Shown here one piece after another: positions 51,759 to 60,953 of a stretch of DNA of 64,000 bases. Below the pieces are notes generated by a model, which ran no database searches, was not told the DNA's origin, and saw only the letters and a program-made list of their open reading frames with translations. The position numbers and the translations under genes are program-made. Every line of letters starts with the position of its first letter. Positions within the stretch are counted from its first letter, which is position 1. This DNA comes from Nitratidesulfovibrio sp. SRB-5 (GTDB taxonomy: Bacteria > Desulfobacterota > Desulfovibrionia > Desulfovibrionales > Desulfovibrionaceae), in the NCBI RefSeq assembly GCF_019931275.1, contig NZ_JAIOTY010000001.1:558001-622000 (forward strand), in the 5' to 3' direction.

Positions 51759-52775
51759 GTGTTGAGCAGAATTGAATATGCTCCTTGCGCAATAATTATA
51801 GTTAACTATAACGGATCTAGCGATACATGTGTATGTATCGAGAGTCTTGCGTCTTTGGTTGTGCAGCCCAAGATGATTGTTGTTGTTGACAATGGGTCAA
51901 CAGATGATTCGTGTGATGTTATCGAGCGCTTTTGGAGAGAGTTTTCCAGATTTCAAGGCGACTCGTTTGCTGTTTTAGATGCTTCGGGCGTTCCGCCGGA
52001 AACGGCACGCAATGTTTTTATAAAATCCAAGCGTAATGGCGGGTTTTCAGCGGGAAATAATATTGCGTTAAGGGCTTTGGCGAATATTGATGGTCTTGAG
52101 TGTTTTTGGCTGCTTAACAATGATACAATCCCAGATCCACACGCATTGTCAGAGCTAATGCGTTGTGTTGCAGAGAGTCCAAATATTGGCCTTGCCGGTT
52201 CAACCCTGGTGTACGCAGGCAGGCCCGATACAATACAGTGTGCAGGCGGTGGGTGGTACTTTCCTTTATGGGGAGGCACTCGTCATTATCTTGAAGGTAA
52301 GCCGTTCCCGTTGTCGGAGATACCTCGGAATGGCCCAAAGCCTTTGGAATACATTTGTGGTGCATCCATGTTGATCACGGCAGCTGCATTTTCCAAGCTT
52401 GGGCTTTTAGATGAAGATTATTTTTTATATTACGAAGATGTTGAATATGGATTGCGTGCAAGGCGAATGAATTTTCAGGCAGTATGGGTTGCTGAAAGTG
52501 TCGTCTACCACAAGGAAGGTGCTTCTACGTGCCCTCAAAGTGATAGTTCCAGAGGGTCCAAGCCGTTATTGATAGATTTTCTCTCCATCAGGAATAGGCT
52601 TTGGTTGTCCAGAAAATATTACCCATATATTTTCCCTGTAGTTGTTTTTAGCCTGATTGGTGTGGCAATCAAACGGTTAATGAGAAATCAGGCAAGCCGC
52701 CTGCGTATTATATTCATTGCTCTGGCTCATTGCCTTAAGGGCACGATGGGTAAGCCGAATTTACGTATTTTCTAG
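51759..52775 (+). CDS. Family 2 glycosyltransferase, rhamnosyltransferase-like
   Basis: About 338 residues. The GT2 pattern is CAIIIVNYNGSSDTCVCIES, IVVVDNGSTDDSCD, NGGFSAGNNIALR, CFWLLNNDTIPDPHALSEL and EYICGASMLITAAAFSKLG, LDEDYFLYYEDVEYGLRARR, as in WbbL/RfbF-type rhamnosyltransferases. A C-terminal membrane-like segment is present (PYIFPVVVFSLIGVAI). I chose the GTG at 51759 because GAGGG lies eight bases upstream and the domain starts there; the ATG at 51705 is possible. It is AT-rich compared with the core genome. Confidence 0.9.
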   Translation: MLSRIEYAPCAIIIVNYNGSSDTCVCIESLASLVVQPKMIVVVDNGSTDDSCDVIERFWREFSRFQGDSFAVLDASGVPPETARNVFIKSKRNGGFSAGNNIALRALANIDGLECFWLLNNDTIPDPHALSELMRCVAESPNIGLAGSTLVYAGRPDTIQCAGGGWYFPLWGGTRHYLEGKPFPLSEIPRNGPKPLEYICGASMLITAAAFSKLGLLDEDYFLYYEDVEYGLRARRMNFQAVWVAESVVYHKEGASTCPQSDSSRGSKPLLIDFLSIRNRLWLSRKYYPYIFPVVVFSLIGVAIKRLMRNQASRLRIIFIALAHCLKGTMGKPNLRIF

Positions 52776-52897
52776 GCTGGGAACCAAGGCCGACAGCGTT
52801 GCTGCTGTCATTGACTTGGTCGTCGCTAGTCCATGGGCCTTATGGCTGTGGTGGGAAGTGCAGTTGAAAGGTGTGTTCCACTGAACAGAGGGCGCCG

Positions 52898-54019
52898 TTA
52901 TTTTGTACAGAGTGTTTTTTGTAGGGCTTTCAAGACTTCGGCTGCCCCTTGGGTATCCACTTCCGCCCAGCGCACTGCCTTCCCGCAGGCAGGCATCTGC
53001 CCCGCAGGAACCGGCACCAGTGTGAAGGGCAAAGGATGCGCCAACGGTCCCTTCATGAATTCCATGTTGGCGGACCATCCCGTGGCCGCCACATGCAGTC
53101 CACGCAGCATTGCTTCATGGATGGTCAGGCCATAGCCTTCTGACCGATGCGTCGAAAGATATACGTCATGGTGCAGATACAGCTCATCCAGACCGCCAGC
53201 CGTGAGGTTTTCTGTCATCAGGGTTACGCCGGGCGTAGCATCGGCTAGTGCCAGTAGGCGTCTGTAGGTGTGCGGCGCTGCCTGGTGCTGGCTGGTCTTG
53301 AGCGTGAGCGAAGCTCCTCGCCCGTTGGGAAAGGCCGCGGCAAAGGCAGCAATGGCCGCCCAGGGGTTCTTGCGCTCGCATGATGAGGCCATGTCGAAGA
53401 CGTACAGGCAGCGCATCACGCCGTCCGCGCAGAAGCCTGCCTTGCGGAGCACGGGTTCGGGCAGTTTGTGCGGCACCACGCGCACCTCTTTGTCCGTCAC
53501 GCGGCGGAAGGCATTGGCCGTGAATTCGCTGGGTACTTCCACGGCGTCCACATGGTCCAACGCGTCGAGGTAGATTTGGGGCAGGCATTCCAATTCCCAG
53601 GCCCAGTACGCCACAAGGCGTTTGTTGCGCAGGAATTTCCTGTTCATTCGCAGCAGAACCATGTGGAAAAGCGGTGGGTTGGCGTGGATAACCACGGTTC
53701 CGCCGCCGATATGGGTGGCAAGGTCCGATAGTTCCAGGCAGTCTGCTATGCCCTCTGGTGGCAGAACGGCCTGCTGCAACATGGCCGACGTGGCATCCAC
53801 TCCGCATGCTTGCCTGCCTGCGTCGCGTGCGCTTTGCAGATACAACCGGGCGCCCTCGCCAATACCTGTGGCGCTCCGAAGGCTGCCCACAACATATACG
53901 GGGTCGTCGCCGTGCGTATGCCCGTCGCGTCTGGTCGCGAGCAGGGAGCAGCATGTCTTCAGGATGCGCGACTGGGCCTGTGGCGGCAGGTTTTTCCATA
54001 TTCTCTTAAGACCGTGCAT
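52898..54019 (-). CDS. Family 4 (GT-B) glycosyltransferase
   Basis: A 373-residue protein on the minus strand, convergent with the GT2 genes. N-terminal features: GDDPVYVVGSLRSATGIGEGARLYL and VIHANPPLFHMVLLRM, YWAWELECLPQIY. The C-terminal donor domain has VMRCLYVFDMASSCERKNPWAAI and YLSTHRSEGYGLTIHEAMLRG, the EX7E motif region of GT4 enzymes. Its GC content is core-like and it marks the far end of the glycan cluster. It is a lone gene on this strand. Confidence 0.88.
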   Translation of the reverse strand: MHGLKRIWKNLPPQAQSRILKTCCSLLATRRDGHTHGDDPVYVVGSLRSATGIGEGARLYLQSARDAGRQACGVDATSAMLQQAVLPPEGIADCLELSDLATHIGGGTVVIHANPPLFHMVLLRMNRKFLRNKRLVAYWAWELECLPQIYLDALDHVDAVEVPSEFTANAFRRVTDKEVRVVPHKLPEPVLRKAGFCADGVMRCLYVFDMASSCERKNPWAAIAAFAAAFPNGRGASLTLKTSQHQAAPHTYRRLLALADATPGVTLMTENLTAGGLDELYLHHDVYLSTHRSEGYGLTIHEAMLRGLHVAATGWSANMEFMKGPLAHPLPFTLVPVPAGQMPACGKAVRWAEVDTQGAAEVLKALQKTLCTK

Positions 54020-54296
54020 ATGCGGTATGTCCTGCTTCTGGAACTATGCGATGCGATTGTGGGGCCGGATGCAAGGCGCTTTCCAGGTGCGCGGCCTCTG
54101 CAGACCACCGCGCGACCGCTGAGGCATACGTTTTCGTTTCAGGCATGTCCATGTACCTTTGCTGGTCGACGCGTGGTGTCTGGCTTATGTCAGTCCATAC
54201 CGGTTGAGCTATGGGGGACAGGCACGACAGGGCGAGGCCGGTAAGGTCGGGACGGGACCGGGCGGAGCCGTGGAACCATTGCCGTACACCCAACCT
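54020..54296. other. Spacer without recognised genes
   Basis: A 277-bp spacer between two minus-strand genes. An irregular GGGACAGG/GGGACGGG-rich stretch lies near 54212-54268. No gene, terminator or promoter could be supported. Confidence 0.35.
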
Positions 54297-56264
54297 TTAC
54301 ACAACGCCCCTCACCAGCCAGTCGATCGACCTCCCCGTCCTCAACCCCGCATCGATGAGCCAGTCCGGCGGGATGCGCCCGTTCTTGCGGGCGTTGGAAA
54401 TGGACGCCGCCGACACGTTCAGGAAGCTCGCCAGCTCGCGGTCGGTGCGTGCCCCCGCCGCCTCCTTCAGGCGTTCCAGCACCATGGGTGCCTGGCGCAG
54501 TCCCATCTCGCCGGAAACGTCGCGCGCCACCACGTACACGCGCGGCTCGCCGTAGATGGTGTCGTTGTACACCAGTCGGGCGTGCACGGTGGAATAGCTG
54601 CCCGACAGGTTGCGGATGCGGCATTCGAAGTGCTGTTCGCGGTGTTCGCGCATGGCCCGCAGCAGTGCCTGGCGCACGGCGGGCAGGTCGCTTTCGTGCA
54701 GCAGGTCCAGCACCGGCCCCATGTCCAGGGTGTAGGCGTCGTACGGCTCCTGCCGCCCGAATATGGCCGGGGTCAGCGTCTGGCGTGATCGCCGCAATAT
54801 CCGCCCCTGATCGTCGGTCACCACCACCACGTCGCCCTGGTGGGTGTGCAGTTGCTCGATGAAGGCGTTTTCCTGCACCACCTTGGCGGAAATATCCTGC
54901 GCGATGCCCAGCAGGCCGATGACTTCCTGCCGGTTGTCGTCGAAGATGGGTCGCCGGATCACCCGGTACCACACGGAAGGGTCCAGCAGGTGCGGCACCG
55001 CCGGGTGTTCCAGCTCCCGTTTTTCCTCGAACACCTTCAGCGCCGCCTCCACGGGGTAGCGGGCCAGTTCCGGTGGCAGGAAGTCGTATTCGGTGCGGCC
55101 CATCACCTCGTCGCGCGTACGGCCGTATGCGGCAAGATACGCATCGTTGACGGCCACGATGCGCAGGTCGCGCCCGCATACCCATGCCAGGCCCGGCAGG
55201 GCATCCACCACGCGCGAAAAGTCGCTGGCCAGCTTGGACGAGAAGGCGAACGGGCGCTCCTGAAAGTAGCCGCTGTAGGCCACCATGCGGCCCGCCGCAT
55301 CGCGGATGGATTCGGCCGTGTACCACAGGGCCAGGGGCGATCCGTCCTTGCGCCGCAGGGTCACCTCGCCGTTCTCCACCTCCGCCCGCTTGATGAGTTG
55401 ACTGACGATGCGCTTGCGTGCCGTGGAGGTAAAGTAGAACTCCCGCGCGGACCGGCCCACCAGTTCGTCCCGCGTGTAGCCGCAAATGGCGCACAGCGCG
55501 GGGCTGACCGCCTGGATGACTCCGTTGGGCAGAATGGTGAAGCCCATTTCCTGCCCCCCCTCGGTAGTGCGCAGGCGGCCCCAGGCCAGATGGATGGTGC
55601 GGGCCGGATAGGGGGGGCGGATTACGCTGCCGGTGCCGCTTTCACTGCTCCGGTCATCCGCTGCGTCCGCTCCGCCCGCTCCGCCCGGTCCGCCCGCTCC
55701 GTTCGCTCCATCCGTTTCGCCGGTTTCATCGGTTTCGTCCGTTTCGTCCGTTTCACTAGGGCCGCACATCTCCCACATGCCCGCATGCCGGATCGCGCCA
55801 CCGTTCCCGGTCTGTCGGGCAGATTCGCCGTGTCGAGCACCCTTCCACCCGTCCGGGTGCGCCCTTTCGCCTTTTTCCGTACCTCCTTCCCCGCCCGTGC
55901 CGGGCACGGGCACGGCCACGCAGGTCCAGCTTATCTGCCGGATGCCAGCGCCGTCGGGCAGGGTGATTCGGGTGCGGCTTTCGCGCACTGGCGTGCCGCC
56001 TTGGGGCACGGGGGGCACTTCGTCGTGCAGCCAGCCGTGAGCGGGCGCCGGACAACCCGGCGCGGACAATTTCGGGCGCGCCCCCTTTGTTTCCGTGGTG
56101 CGCTCCGCATCACCGTCCGCCCCGCGCAGCAGCCGGGCGGGTTTGTTGGCGTACAGCACGCCACCATCGCCATCCAGCAGCAGGGCGGGGGTGTCCATGG
56201 CATCCAGCCGGGGAGCATAGAAGGCTACAAGGTCAGTGCTGGTCATGTGTTCATTGCTGGTCAT
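54297..56264 (-). CDS. Multi-PAS regulator with C-terminal CI-type helix-turn-helix
   Basis: About 655 residues, no membrane segment and no kinase domain. A PAS-like start (DLVAFYAPRLDAMDTPALLL) is interrupted by a long low-complexity region (about 70-220, including DETDETDETGETD and GAGGPGGAGG). Three further PAS domains follow (about 235-345, 350-465 and 470-590). The last 60 residues are a phage CI repressor-type HTH (RTDRELASFLNVSAASISNA, then RIPPDWLIDAGLRTGRSIDWL), the same domain class as in the 6518 repressor. The protein is thus probably a one-component regulator sensing through PAS. The start is probably 56264; 56246 is possible. It is divergent from the FadL-type gene, its likely target. 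Confidence 0.83.
   Translation of the reverse strand: MTSNEHMTSTDLVAFYAPRLDAMDTPALLLDGDGGVLYANKPARLLRGADGDAERTTETKGARPKLSAPGCPAPAHGWLHDEVPPVPQGGTPVRESRTRITLPDGAGIRQISWTCVAVPVPGTGGEGGTEKGERAHPDGWKGARHGESARQTGNGGAIRHAGMWEMCGPSETDETDETDETGETDGANGAGGPGGAGGADAADDRSSESGTGSVIRPPYPARTIHLAWGRLRTTEGGQEMGFTILPNGVIQAVSPALCAICGYTRDELVGRSAREFYFTSTARKRIVSQLIKRAEVENGEVTLRRKDGSPLALWYTAESIRDAAGRMVAYSGYFQERPFAFSSKLASDFSRVVDALPGLAWVCGRDLRIVAVNDAYLAAYGRTRDEVMGRTEYDFLPPELARYPVEAALKVFEEKRELEHPAVPHLLDPSVWYRVIRRPIFDDNRQEVIGLLGIAQDISAKVVQENAFIEQLHTHQGDVVVVTDDQGRILRRSRQTLTPAIFGRQEPYDAYTLDMGPVLDLLHESDLPAVRQALLRAMREHREQHFECRIRNLSGSYSTVHARLVYNDTIYGEPRVYVVARDVSGEMGLRQAPMVLERLKEAAGARTDRELASFLNVSAASISNARKNGRIPPDWLIDAGLRTGRSIDWLVRGVV
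55662..55760. repeat. 9-bp imperfect tandem repeat in the PAS-HTH gene
   Basis: About eleven units such as TCCGCCCGC and TTCGTCCGT, encoding on the minus strand Asp-Glu-Thr and Gly-Gly-Ala triplets in the region between the first and second PAS. Confidence 0.8.
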
Positions 56265-56296
56265 GGGTTCACCACGGTTGAACGGCACGGCAGGTC

Positions 56297-56361
56297 ATTC
56301 ATGGAATATGAATAAAAAACGACGCTATGTTCATTGACGCTGTACTTCTGCCTGCTACACT
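56297..56361 (+). promoter_or_regulatory. fadL-like gene promoter and adjacent palindrome
   Basis: TTGACG (56334-56339) and TACACT (56356-56361) are 16 bp apart, giving a start near 56368. Upstream lies the palindrome ATTCAT-GGAAT-ATGAAT (56297-56313), between the two divergent start codons and a candidate operator for the PAS-HTH regulator. Confidence 0.5.
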
Positions 56362-56415
56362 CCCGTCGTCCTGTCAACATTCGACGGGCATACTCTGCAA
56401 GTACGGGAAGTTGTC

Positions 56416-57657
56416 ATGCGAAAGCCATTGTTCCTGCTGTGTCTGGTCCTTGTTGCGCTGCTGCTGCCGTTGCATGCGCACGCCTCCGGCTATGCCGTCT
56501 ACGAATGGAGCGCACGCGGCACCGCGCTGGGCGGCGCCATGGTTGCCCGCGATGCCGATCCCTCCTCGGTGGCCTACAATCCCGCCAACATCACTGACCT
56601 GCCGGGGGCGCAGGTGCAGGTGGGCGCCACGGCCATCAAGCCCGCCGCCACCATGGATTTCAAAAGCGCGTCCCAGACCGACCGTGATTTCTCGGATGCC
56701 ATCTGGGGGCTGCCTACCGCCTATTACACGCAGCAGTTGAACGACCACTACTGGTTCGGCTTCGGCGTCTTTTCGCGCGTGGGGCTGGGCACCGAATACG
56801 CGGGCGGCGACAACTGGGCCGGGCGCTACAACTGTTCGTACGCGGGCATTCAGTCGCTGACCTTCAACCCCAACCTGGCCATGAAGTTTTCCGACCAGTT
56901 CTCCATGGCCGTGGGTGTGGAAGCCACCTACCTGCGCTTCATGTATGACAGCACCGTCCCCCTGGCGGACGTGAAGCAGGAAATCGACGCCGACGGCTGG
57001 GCCTACGGGCTCAACGCGGGGGCGCGATACAAGCCGTACGACTGGCTGGCCTTCGGCCTTGCCTGGCGCAGCCAGATCGACCTGAAGGTGACTGGGGACG
57101 TGGACTTTACCCGAAAGAAGGTGACCTCCCCGCCGACAATCAGCCAGGGCGGCATTTCCGGCACCGAACCCCTGCCCGAGTCGGTGACCTTCGGCGTGAT
57201 GGTCAAGCCGATTGATCGCCTGAGCCTTGAGGCCGACGTGGTCTGGACCCGCTGGAGCGCCTACGAGGCTCTGACCATGGATTACGATCCGGCCCTGCTG
57301 GGCATGTACCCCACGGTCAGCAAGGAAAAGGACTGGAAGAACACCTGGCGCTTCCAGTTCGGCGCGGAATACGCCCTGACCGACAGCGTGGATCTGCGCG
57401 CGGGTTACGTCTACGACCAGAGCCCCATCAACGACAAATACGAAGACTTCGCCGTGCCCTGCTCCGACCGGCAGATCGTCTCCGTGGGCGCCGGGTGGAA
57501 GGTGGACCAGAACTGGGTGGTGGACGTGTTCTACGGCTACCTGTGGATGGTCGATCGCCACTACGACGCCCGCCCGGTCAATTACATCAATTACGAAGTG
57601 GAGCGCGAAGATGCCCACGCCCACATGGCGGGGCTCAGCGTCACCTACAAGTTCTAG
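56416..57657 (+). CDS. FadL/OmpP1-family outer membrane transport protein
   Basis: A 413-residue beta-barrel protein. Signal peptide residues 1-23 (PLFLLCLVLVALLLPLHAHA). The mature N terminus SGYAVYEWSARGTALGGAMVA and DADPSSVAYNPANIT is the FadL signature (the hatch region with NPA). Further blocks are GLGTEYAGGDNWAGRY, FNPNLAMKFSDQFSMAVGVE, RWSAYEALTMDYDP and RAGYVYDQSPINDKY, ending in an aromatic residue (YKF) as barrels do. The family takes up long-chain fatty acids or other hydrophobic compounds. The divergent PAS-HTH gene may control it. Confidence 0.93.
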   Translation: MRKPLFLLCLVLVALLLPLHAHASGYAVYEWSARGTALGGAMVARDADPSSVAYNPANITDLPGAQVQVGATAIKPAATMDFKSASQTDRDFSDAIWGLPTAYYTQQLNDHYWFGFGVFSRVGLGTEYAGGDNWAGRYNCSYAGIQSLTFNPNLAMKFSDQFSMAVGVEATYLRFMYDSTVPLADVKQEIDADGWAYGLNAGARYKPYDWLAFGLAWRSQIDLKVTGDVDFTRKKVTSPPTISQGGISGTEPLPESVTFGVMVKPIDRLSLEADVVWTRWSAYEALTMDYDPALLGMYPTVSKEKDWKNTWRFQFGAEYALTDSVDLRAGYVYDQSPINDKYEDFAVPCSDRQIVSVGAGWKVDQNWVVDVFYGYLWMVDRHYDARPVNYINYEVEREDAHAHMAGLSVTYKF

Positions 57658-57726
57658 CCGCCAAATCAGTTCCGGAGGTTGCTCCGGCTTCTCATGAATC
57701 CGCGAACAGCTTCTGGTTCTCCCCAG

Positions 57727-57757
57727 CCGCCCGCCGTTCCCTCCGGCGGGCGGTTTC
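57727..57757 (+). terminator. Terminator after the FadL-type gene
   Basis: Stem CCGCCCGCC (57727-57735) and GGCGGGCGG (57745-57753), then TTTC. The stem also lies at the end of the convergent nitroreductase gene and overlaps its last bases near 57756. Confidence 0.65.
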
Positions 57758-58520
57758 AGTTTCCGGGCCAGCCCACGGTCTGGCTGATGACGATGCGCCG
57801 GTCGGCGGGCAGGCGCAGGGCGGCATGCAGGGCCGTTTCGTCGTAGCTGGCGCGGACCACGTTGCCGAGCCCGGCGGACGCGCAGAACAATCCCGCCCCC
57901 TGATACATGGATCCCGCATGCATGGCGGCGTATGCCGGGTCTTCTGCCGTGGCGGCGGTATACACCAGTGTAAGCGGGGCCGCGGCAACGAACGACTGGC
58001 GGGCCAACAGGGGGCGCAGGTCGCCGGTGGCAGCGGGTAGCAGGGCGTGCGCGCTGCCGTCGTAGCGCCAGGCCCCGTCGGCGCGTATCACATATACATC
58101 CATGCCCTGGCGGTTCCGGGCCGTGGGCACGGTGCGTCGTCCGTCGGGACGGTTGATGCCCCAAGCGGTCCACAACAGGTCTCCCAGCACCTGCTCGGGG
58201 ATGGGGGCATCGCGGAAGGACCGGGTGGAGGAGCGCGCCGCCAGCGCCTGCATCAGCGTTTTGTTCCCCGCGCCGCCCGCCGTGCCGGAAATGTCCGGCG
58301 GCGGCAGGGACACCGCGCCCTGTGCGGCGTGGGCCATTCCGGTGCGCAGGGGCCGCAGGGCACGCCGCGCCCGTCCCGCCAGTCCCTTCTCGTTTTCTCC
58401 GACAGGCTGCCCGGTCGGGCCGGGCAACCCGGTCACGGCCAGCGTTCCGCCCAGCAGGGCCAGCGCTGCCAGTGCGGCGCGCCGCGTCATGCGGGCGCCC
58501 GGGGTGGTCATGTGCGGCAT
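57756..58520 (-). CDS. Exported nitroreductase-family protein (SagB-like)
   Basis: A 254-residue protein. The N terminus has a twin-arginine-like signal (MTRRAALAALALLGG). The mature part is nitroreductase/SagB-like: LMQALAARSSTRSFRDAPIP, QVLGDLLWTAWGINRPDGRRTVPTA-type FMN-binding start, DVYVIRADGAWRYD, MYQGAGLFCASAGLGNVVRA and the final SQTVGWP. Family members use FMN to reduce nitro groups or oxidise thiazolines. Export of such a flavoprotein by Tat would fit a periplasmic redox role. The start at 58520 has GGAGG. The actual substrate is unknown. Confidence 0.85.
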   Translation of the reverse strand: MPHMTTPGARMTRRAALAALALLGGTLAVTGLPGPTGQPVGENEKGLAGRARRALRPLRTGMAHAAQGAVSLPPPDISGTAGGAGNKTLMQALAARSSTRSFRDAPIPEQVLGDLLWTAWGINRPDGRRTVPTARNRQGMDVYVIRADGAWRYDGSAHALLPAATGDLRPLLARQSFVAAAPLTLVYTAATAEDPAYAAMHAGSMYQGAGLFCASAGLGNVVRASYDETALHAALRLPADRRIVISQTVGWPGN

Positions 58521-58990
58521 GGTGAACCTCCGTGTGTGGTCGTGGCGCGTCCGGGACGCATGGTCCAGCCCCATTGGGGCAGGGTGGCGTCAGCCGCCAC
58601 CCGCGTCAAGCAGAGAGTCCGCCCCGTTGCCCGGTGCGCAGTTGCGCCCGTTGCGCAGGCCGTAGTTCGGCCCGTTGGGCAGGCCGTAGTTCGGCCCGTT
58701 GGCCGGACGTGCATCGCCCCGGCAGTTGCCGGCGGGCATGCCCCCGAAACCGGGAGGGCTTCCGGTTTGGGGCAGGTGTTTTTCTTTTGCCGTGGCTACC
58801 CGTGATGTAGTGCGTGCCCACTTCATGTCGTCAAGAATCTAATGTCAAATAACAATGCTTCTTGCGATTATGCGAGTCAGAAATGTAGCCCCTGCGAACT
58901 AGGGATGCTTCCGGACGGGCAGGCCCGCCGCGTGAAAGTACCCACGCGGAGCCTTCAAAACATACCGCATGCTGCGTAAGGAGCACGTCC
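58521..58990. other. Spacer before the chemoreceptor gene, with 24-bp repeat
   Basis: At about 58647-58710 a 24-bp unit (CCCGTTGCGCAGGCCGTAGT plus TCGG) occurs twice with a partial third copy. The rest becomes AT-rich toward 58840-58870. No gene or firm promoter was recognised. Confidence 0.5.
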
Positions 58991-60736
58991 ATGAAACTGT
59001 CTGTCAAGCTTACCGGGGCGTTCGGCACACTTCTGGTGCTGATGCTCATGCTGGGTCTGTTCGGCATTCGCATGTTCGGCAACGTTCTGGAAGATGTCCG
59101 TGACGTGACGACCAACTGGTTGCCCAGCATAAAGGTGCTGGGCGATATGCGAGGGGCGTTGAATACCGTGCGCCGTGCGGAATTGCAGCACATTGTTGCG
59201 GAAACGAACGCCGCCATGGACGACGAGGAACGGTCCCTGGAAAAGGCCCGTGCAGATTTTATCGACACGACACGCAGATACGAACCGCTTATTTCCAGCG
59301 ATGAGGAACGGCAACTCTATACGAAGATGAAAGCCGACGCCGATGCCTATCTTGCGGTGATCCCCCAGATCCTCCCCTTGTCGCGGGCCCGGAAGACGGA
59401 GGAGGCCCGCGCGGTGTCCGTGGGCAAGGCCCGTCCCGCGTTCCGTTCGGCCCTGCAAGGGGTGGTGGAACTGGTGGAACTGAACGACAAGGGGGCCTCG
59501 GACTCGGGGCGCCAGATCGAAAACGAGGTGACCACGGCCCGCACCGTCAACCTGGTGCTGGTGCTGGCTTCGCTGGGCCTCGGCATTTCCGCCACGCTGT
59601 ACATCATACGCTCCACCCTGGCACAACTGGGTGAAGACCCCGGCTACCTGTACGATGTTTCGCGCCAGATCGCGGCGGGCAATCTTGCGGTGCAGTTCCG
59701 GTCCAGCAGGTACAAGGGCGTGTACGATGCCATGCAGCAGATGGTGGGCACCCTCAAGTCCAAGATAGCCGAGGCGGAGGACAAGAGCCGTCAGGCCGCC
59801 GCCAAGGAGCAGGAAGCCCTGGCCGCCATGCGCGAGGCCGAAGAGGCTCGCCGCCAGGCGGAAAGCGCCAAGCGCGAGGGCATGTTGCAGGCCGCGCAAA
59901 AGCTGGAGGGCGTGGTGGAAGTGGTGTCTTCCGCGTCGGAAGAGTTGTCCGCCCAGATCGAACAGTCCGACCGGGGTACCGAGGAGCAGGCGCGCCGGGT
60001 GGCGGAAACCGCCACGGCCATGGAAGAGATGAACGCCAGCGTGCTCGAGGTGGCCCGCAATGCGGGCGGCGCCGCCGATGTTTCGGAAAACGCCCGCCGC
60101 ATGGCCGACGAGGGATCGGCCATCGTCGGCAGGGTGGTGGACGGCATCGGACAGGTGCAACAGCAGTCGCTGGCCCTGAAACGCGATATGGAGGAGTTGG
60201 GGCGGCAGGCAGAGTCCATTGGGCAGATAATGAACGTTATCAGTGATATAGCCGACCAGACAAACCTGCTGGCGCTGAATGCCGCCATCGAGGCGGCCCG
60301 TGCCGGTGACGCCGGGCGCGGCTTTGCCGTGGTGGCCGACGAGGTGCGCAAGCTGGCAGAAAAGACCATGCACGCCACCCAGGAGGTGGGCGCAGCGGTG
60401 CGCGGCATCCAGCAGGGCACGCGCACCAACATGGAGCATGTGGATCGTTCCGTGGGCACCATCGAGGAGGCCACCGACCTTGCCCGGCGCTCGGGCGAAT
60501 CGCTGCGCGAAATCGTGCGCTTCGTCGATGCCGCCGCCGATCAGGTGCGAGGCATTGCCACCGCGTCGGAGCAGCAGTCCGCCGCCAGCGAGGAAATCAA
60601 CCGGGCCGTGGAACAGGTGAGCGCCATTTCGGCAGAAACGGCCCAGGCCATGCGCGAAGCGGCCACCGCCGTGAACGAACTGGCCAACCAGTCGCAGGTG
60701 CTCAAGCGCCTGGTAGAGGAATTGAAGCAGAGTTAG
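58991..60736 (+). CDS. Methyl-accepting chemotaxis protein
   Basis: A 581-residue receptor. TM1 is about residues 8-28 and TM2 about 187-207 ([20 protein letters not shown]). Between them lies a four-helix-bundle-type sensor ([21 protein letters not shown]). The HAMP-like linker is weak, followed by a long coiled region (about 255-310) and the signalling domain. The receptor tip [20 protein letters not shown] and [19 protein letters not shown] is fully conserved and binds CheW/CheA. There is no C-terminal CheR-binding pentapeptide (ends ELKQS). The ligand is unknown. The start at 58991 is preceded by AAGGAG. Confidence 0.95.
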   Translation: MKLSVKLTGAFGTLLVLMLMLGLFGIRMFGNVLEDVRDVTTNWLPSIKVLGDMRGALNTVRRAELQHIVAETNAAMDDEERSLEKARADFIDTTRRYEPLISSDEERQLYTKMKADADAYLAVIPQILPLSRARKTEEARAVSVGKARPAFRSALQGVVELVELNDKGASDSGRQIENEVTTARTVNLVLVLASLGLGISATLYIIRSTLAQLGEDPGYLYDVSRQIAAGNLAVQFRSSRYKGVYDAMQQMVGTLKSKIAEAEDKSRQAAAKEQEALAAMREAEEARRQAESAKREGMLQAAQKLEGVVEVVSSASEELSAQIEQSDRGTEEQARRVAETATAMEEMNASVLEVARNAGGAADVSENARRMADEGSAIVGRVVDGIGQVQQQSLALKRDMEELGRQAESIGQIMNVISDIADQTNLLALNAAIEAARAGDAGRGFAVVADEVRKLAEKTMHATQEVGAAVRGIQQGTRTNMEHVDRSVGTIEEATDLARRSGESLREIVRFVDAAADQVRGIATASEQQSAASEEINRAVEQVSAISAETAQAMREAATAVNELANQSQVLKRLVEELKQS

Positions 60737-60758
60737 CCATACGCTCGCCAACCAGCCG

Positions 60759-60798
60759 AAGCGCGCGGTCTGCCCCGGGGCATGCCGCGCGCTTTTTT
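60759..60798 (+). terminator. Intrinsic terminator after the chemoreceptor gene
   Basis: AAGCGCGCGG (60759-60768) pairs with CCGCGCGCTT (60785-60794), with an inner TGCCCC/GGGGCA stem, and T6 at 60793-60798. Confidence 0.92.
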
Positions 60799-60845
60799 GT
60801 CTGGAACGGGTGTGATGCCATTATAAAAGAAGGCATACTGCAACG

Positions 60846-60874
60846 TTGACGCGTGTTGGTAATTCCCCTACTAC
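60846..60874 (+). promoter_or_regulatory. Sigma70-type promoter of the cytochrome-chemoreceptor operon
   Basis: TTGACG (60846-60851) and TACTAC (60869-60874), 17 bp apart, giving a leader of about 73 bases before the cytochrome gene. Confidence 0.6.
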
Positions 60875-60953
60875 GAATCCACATTTTCTGTGCTATTTTT
60901 CACAAATCGGTGAATTCCCGCAAGGGATAACTCGCCTGTTTTCGGGGAGATAC

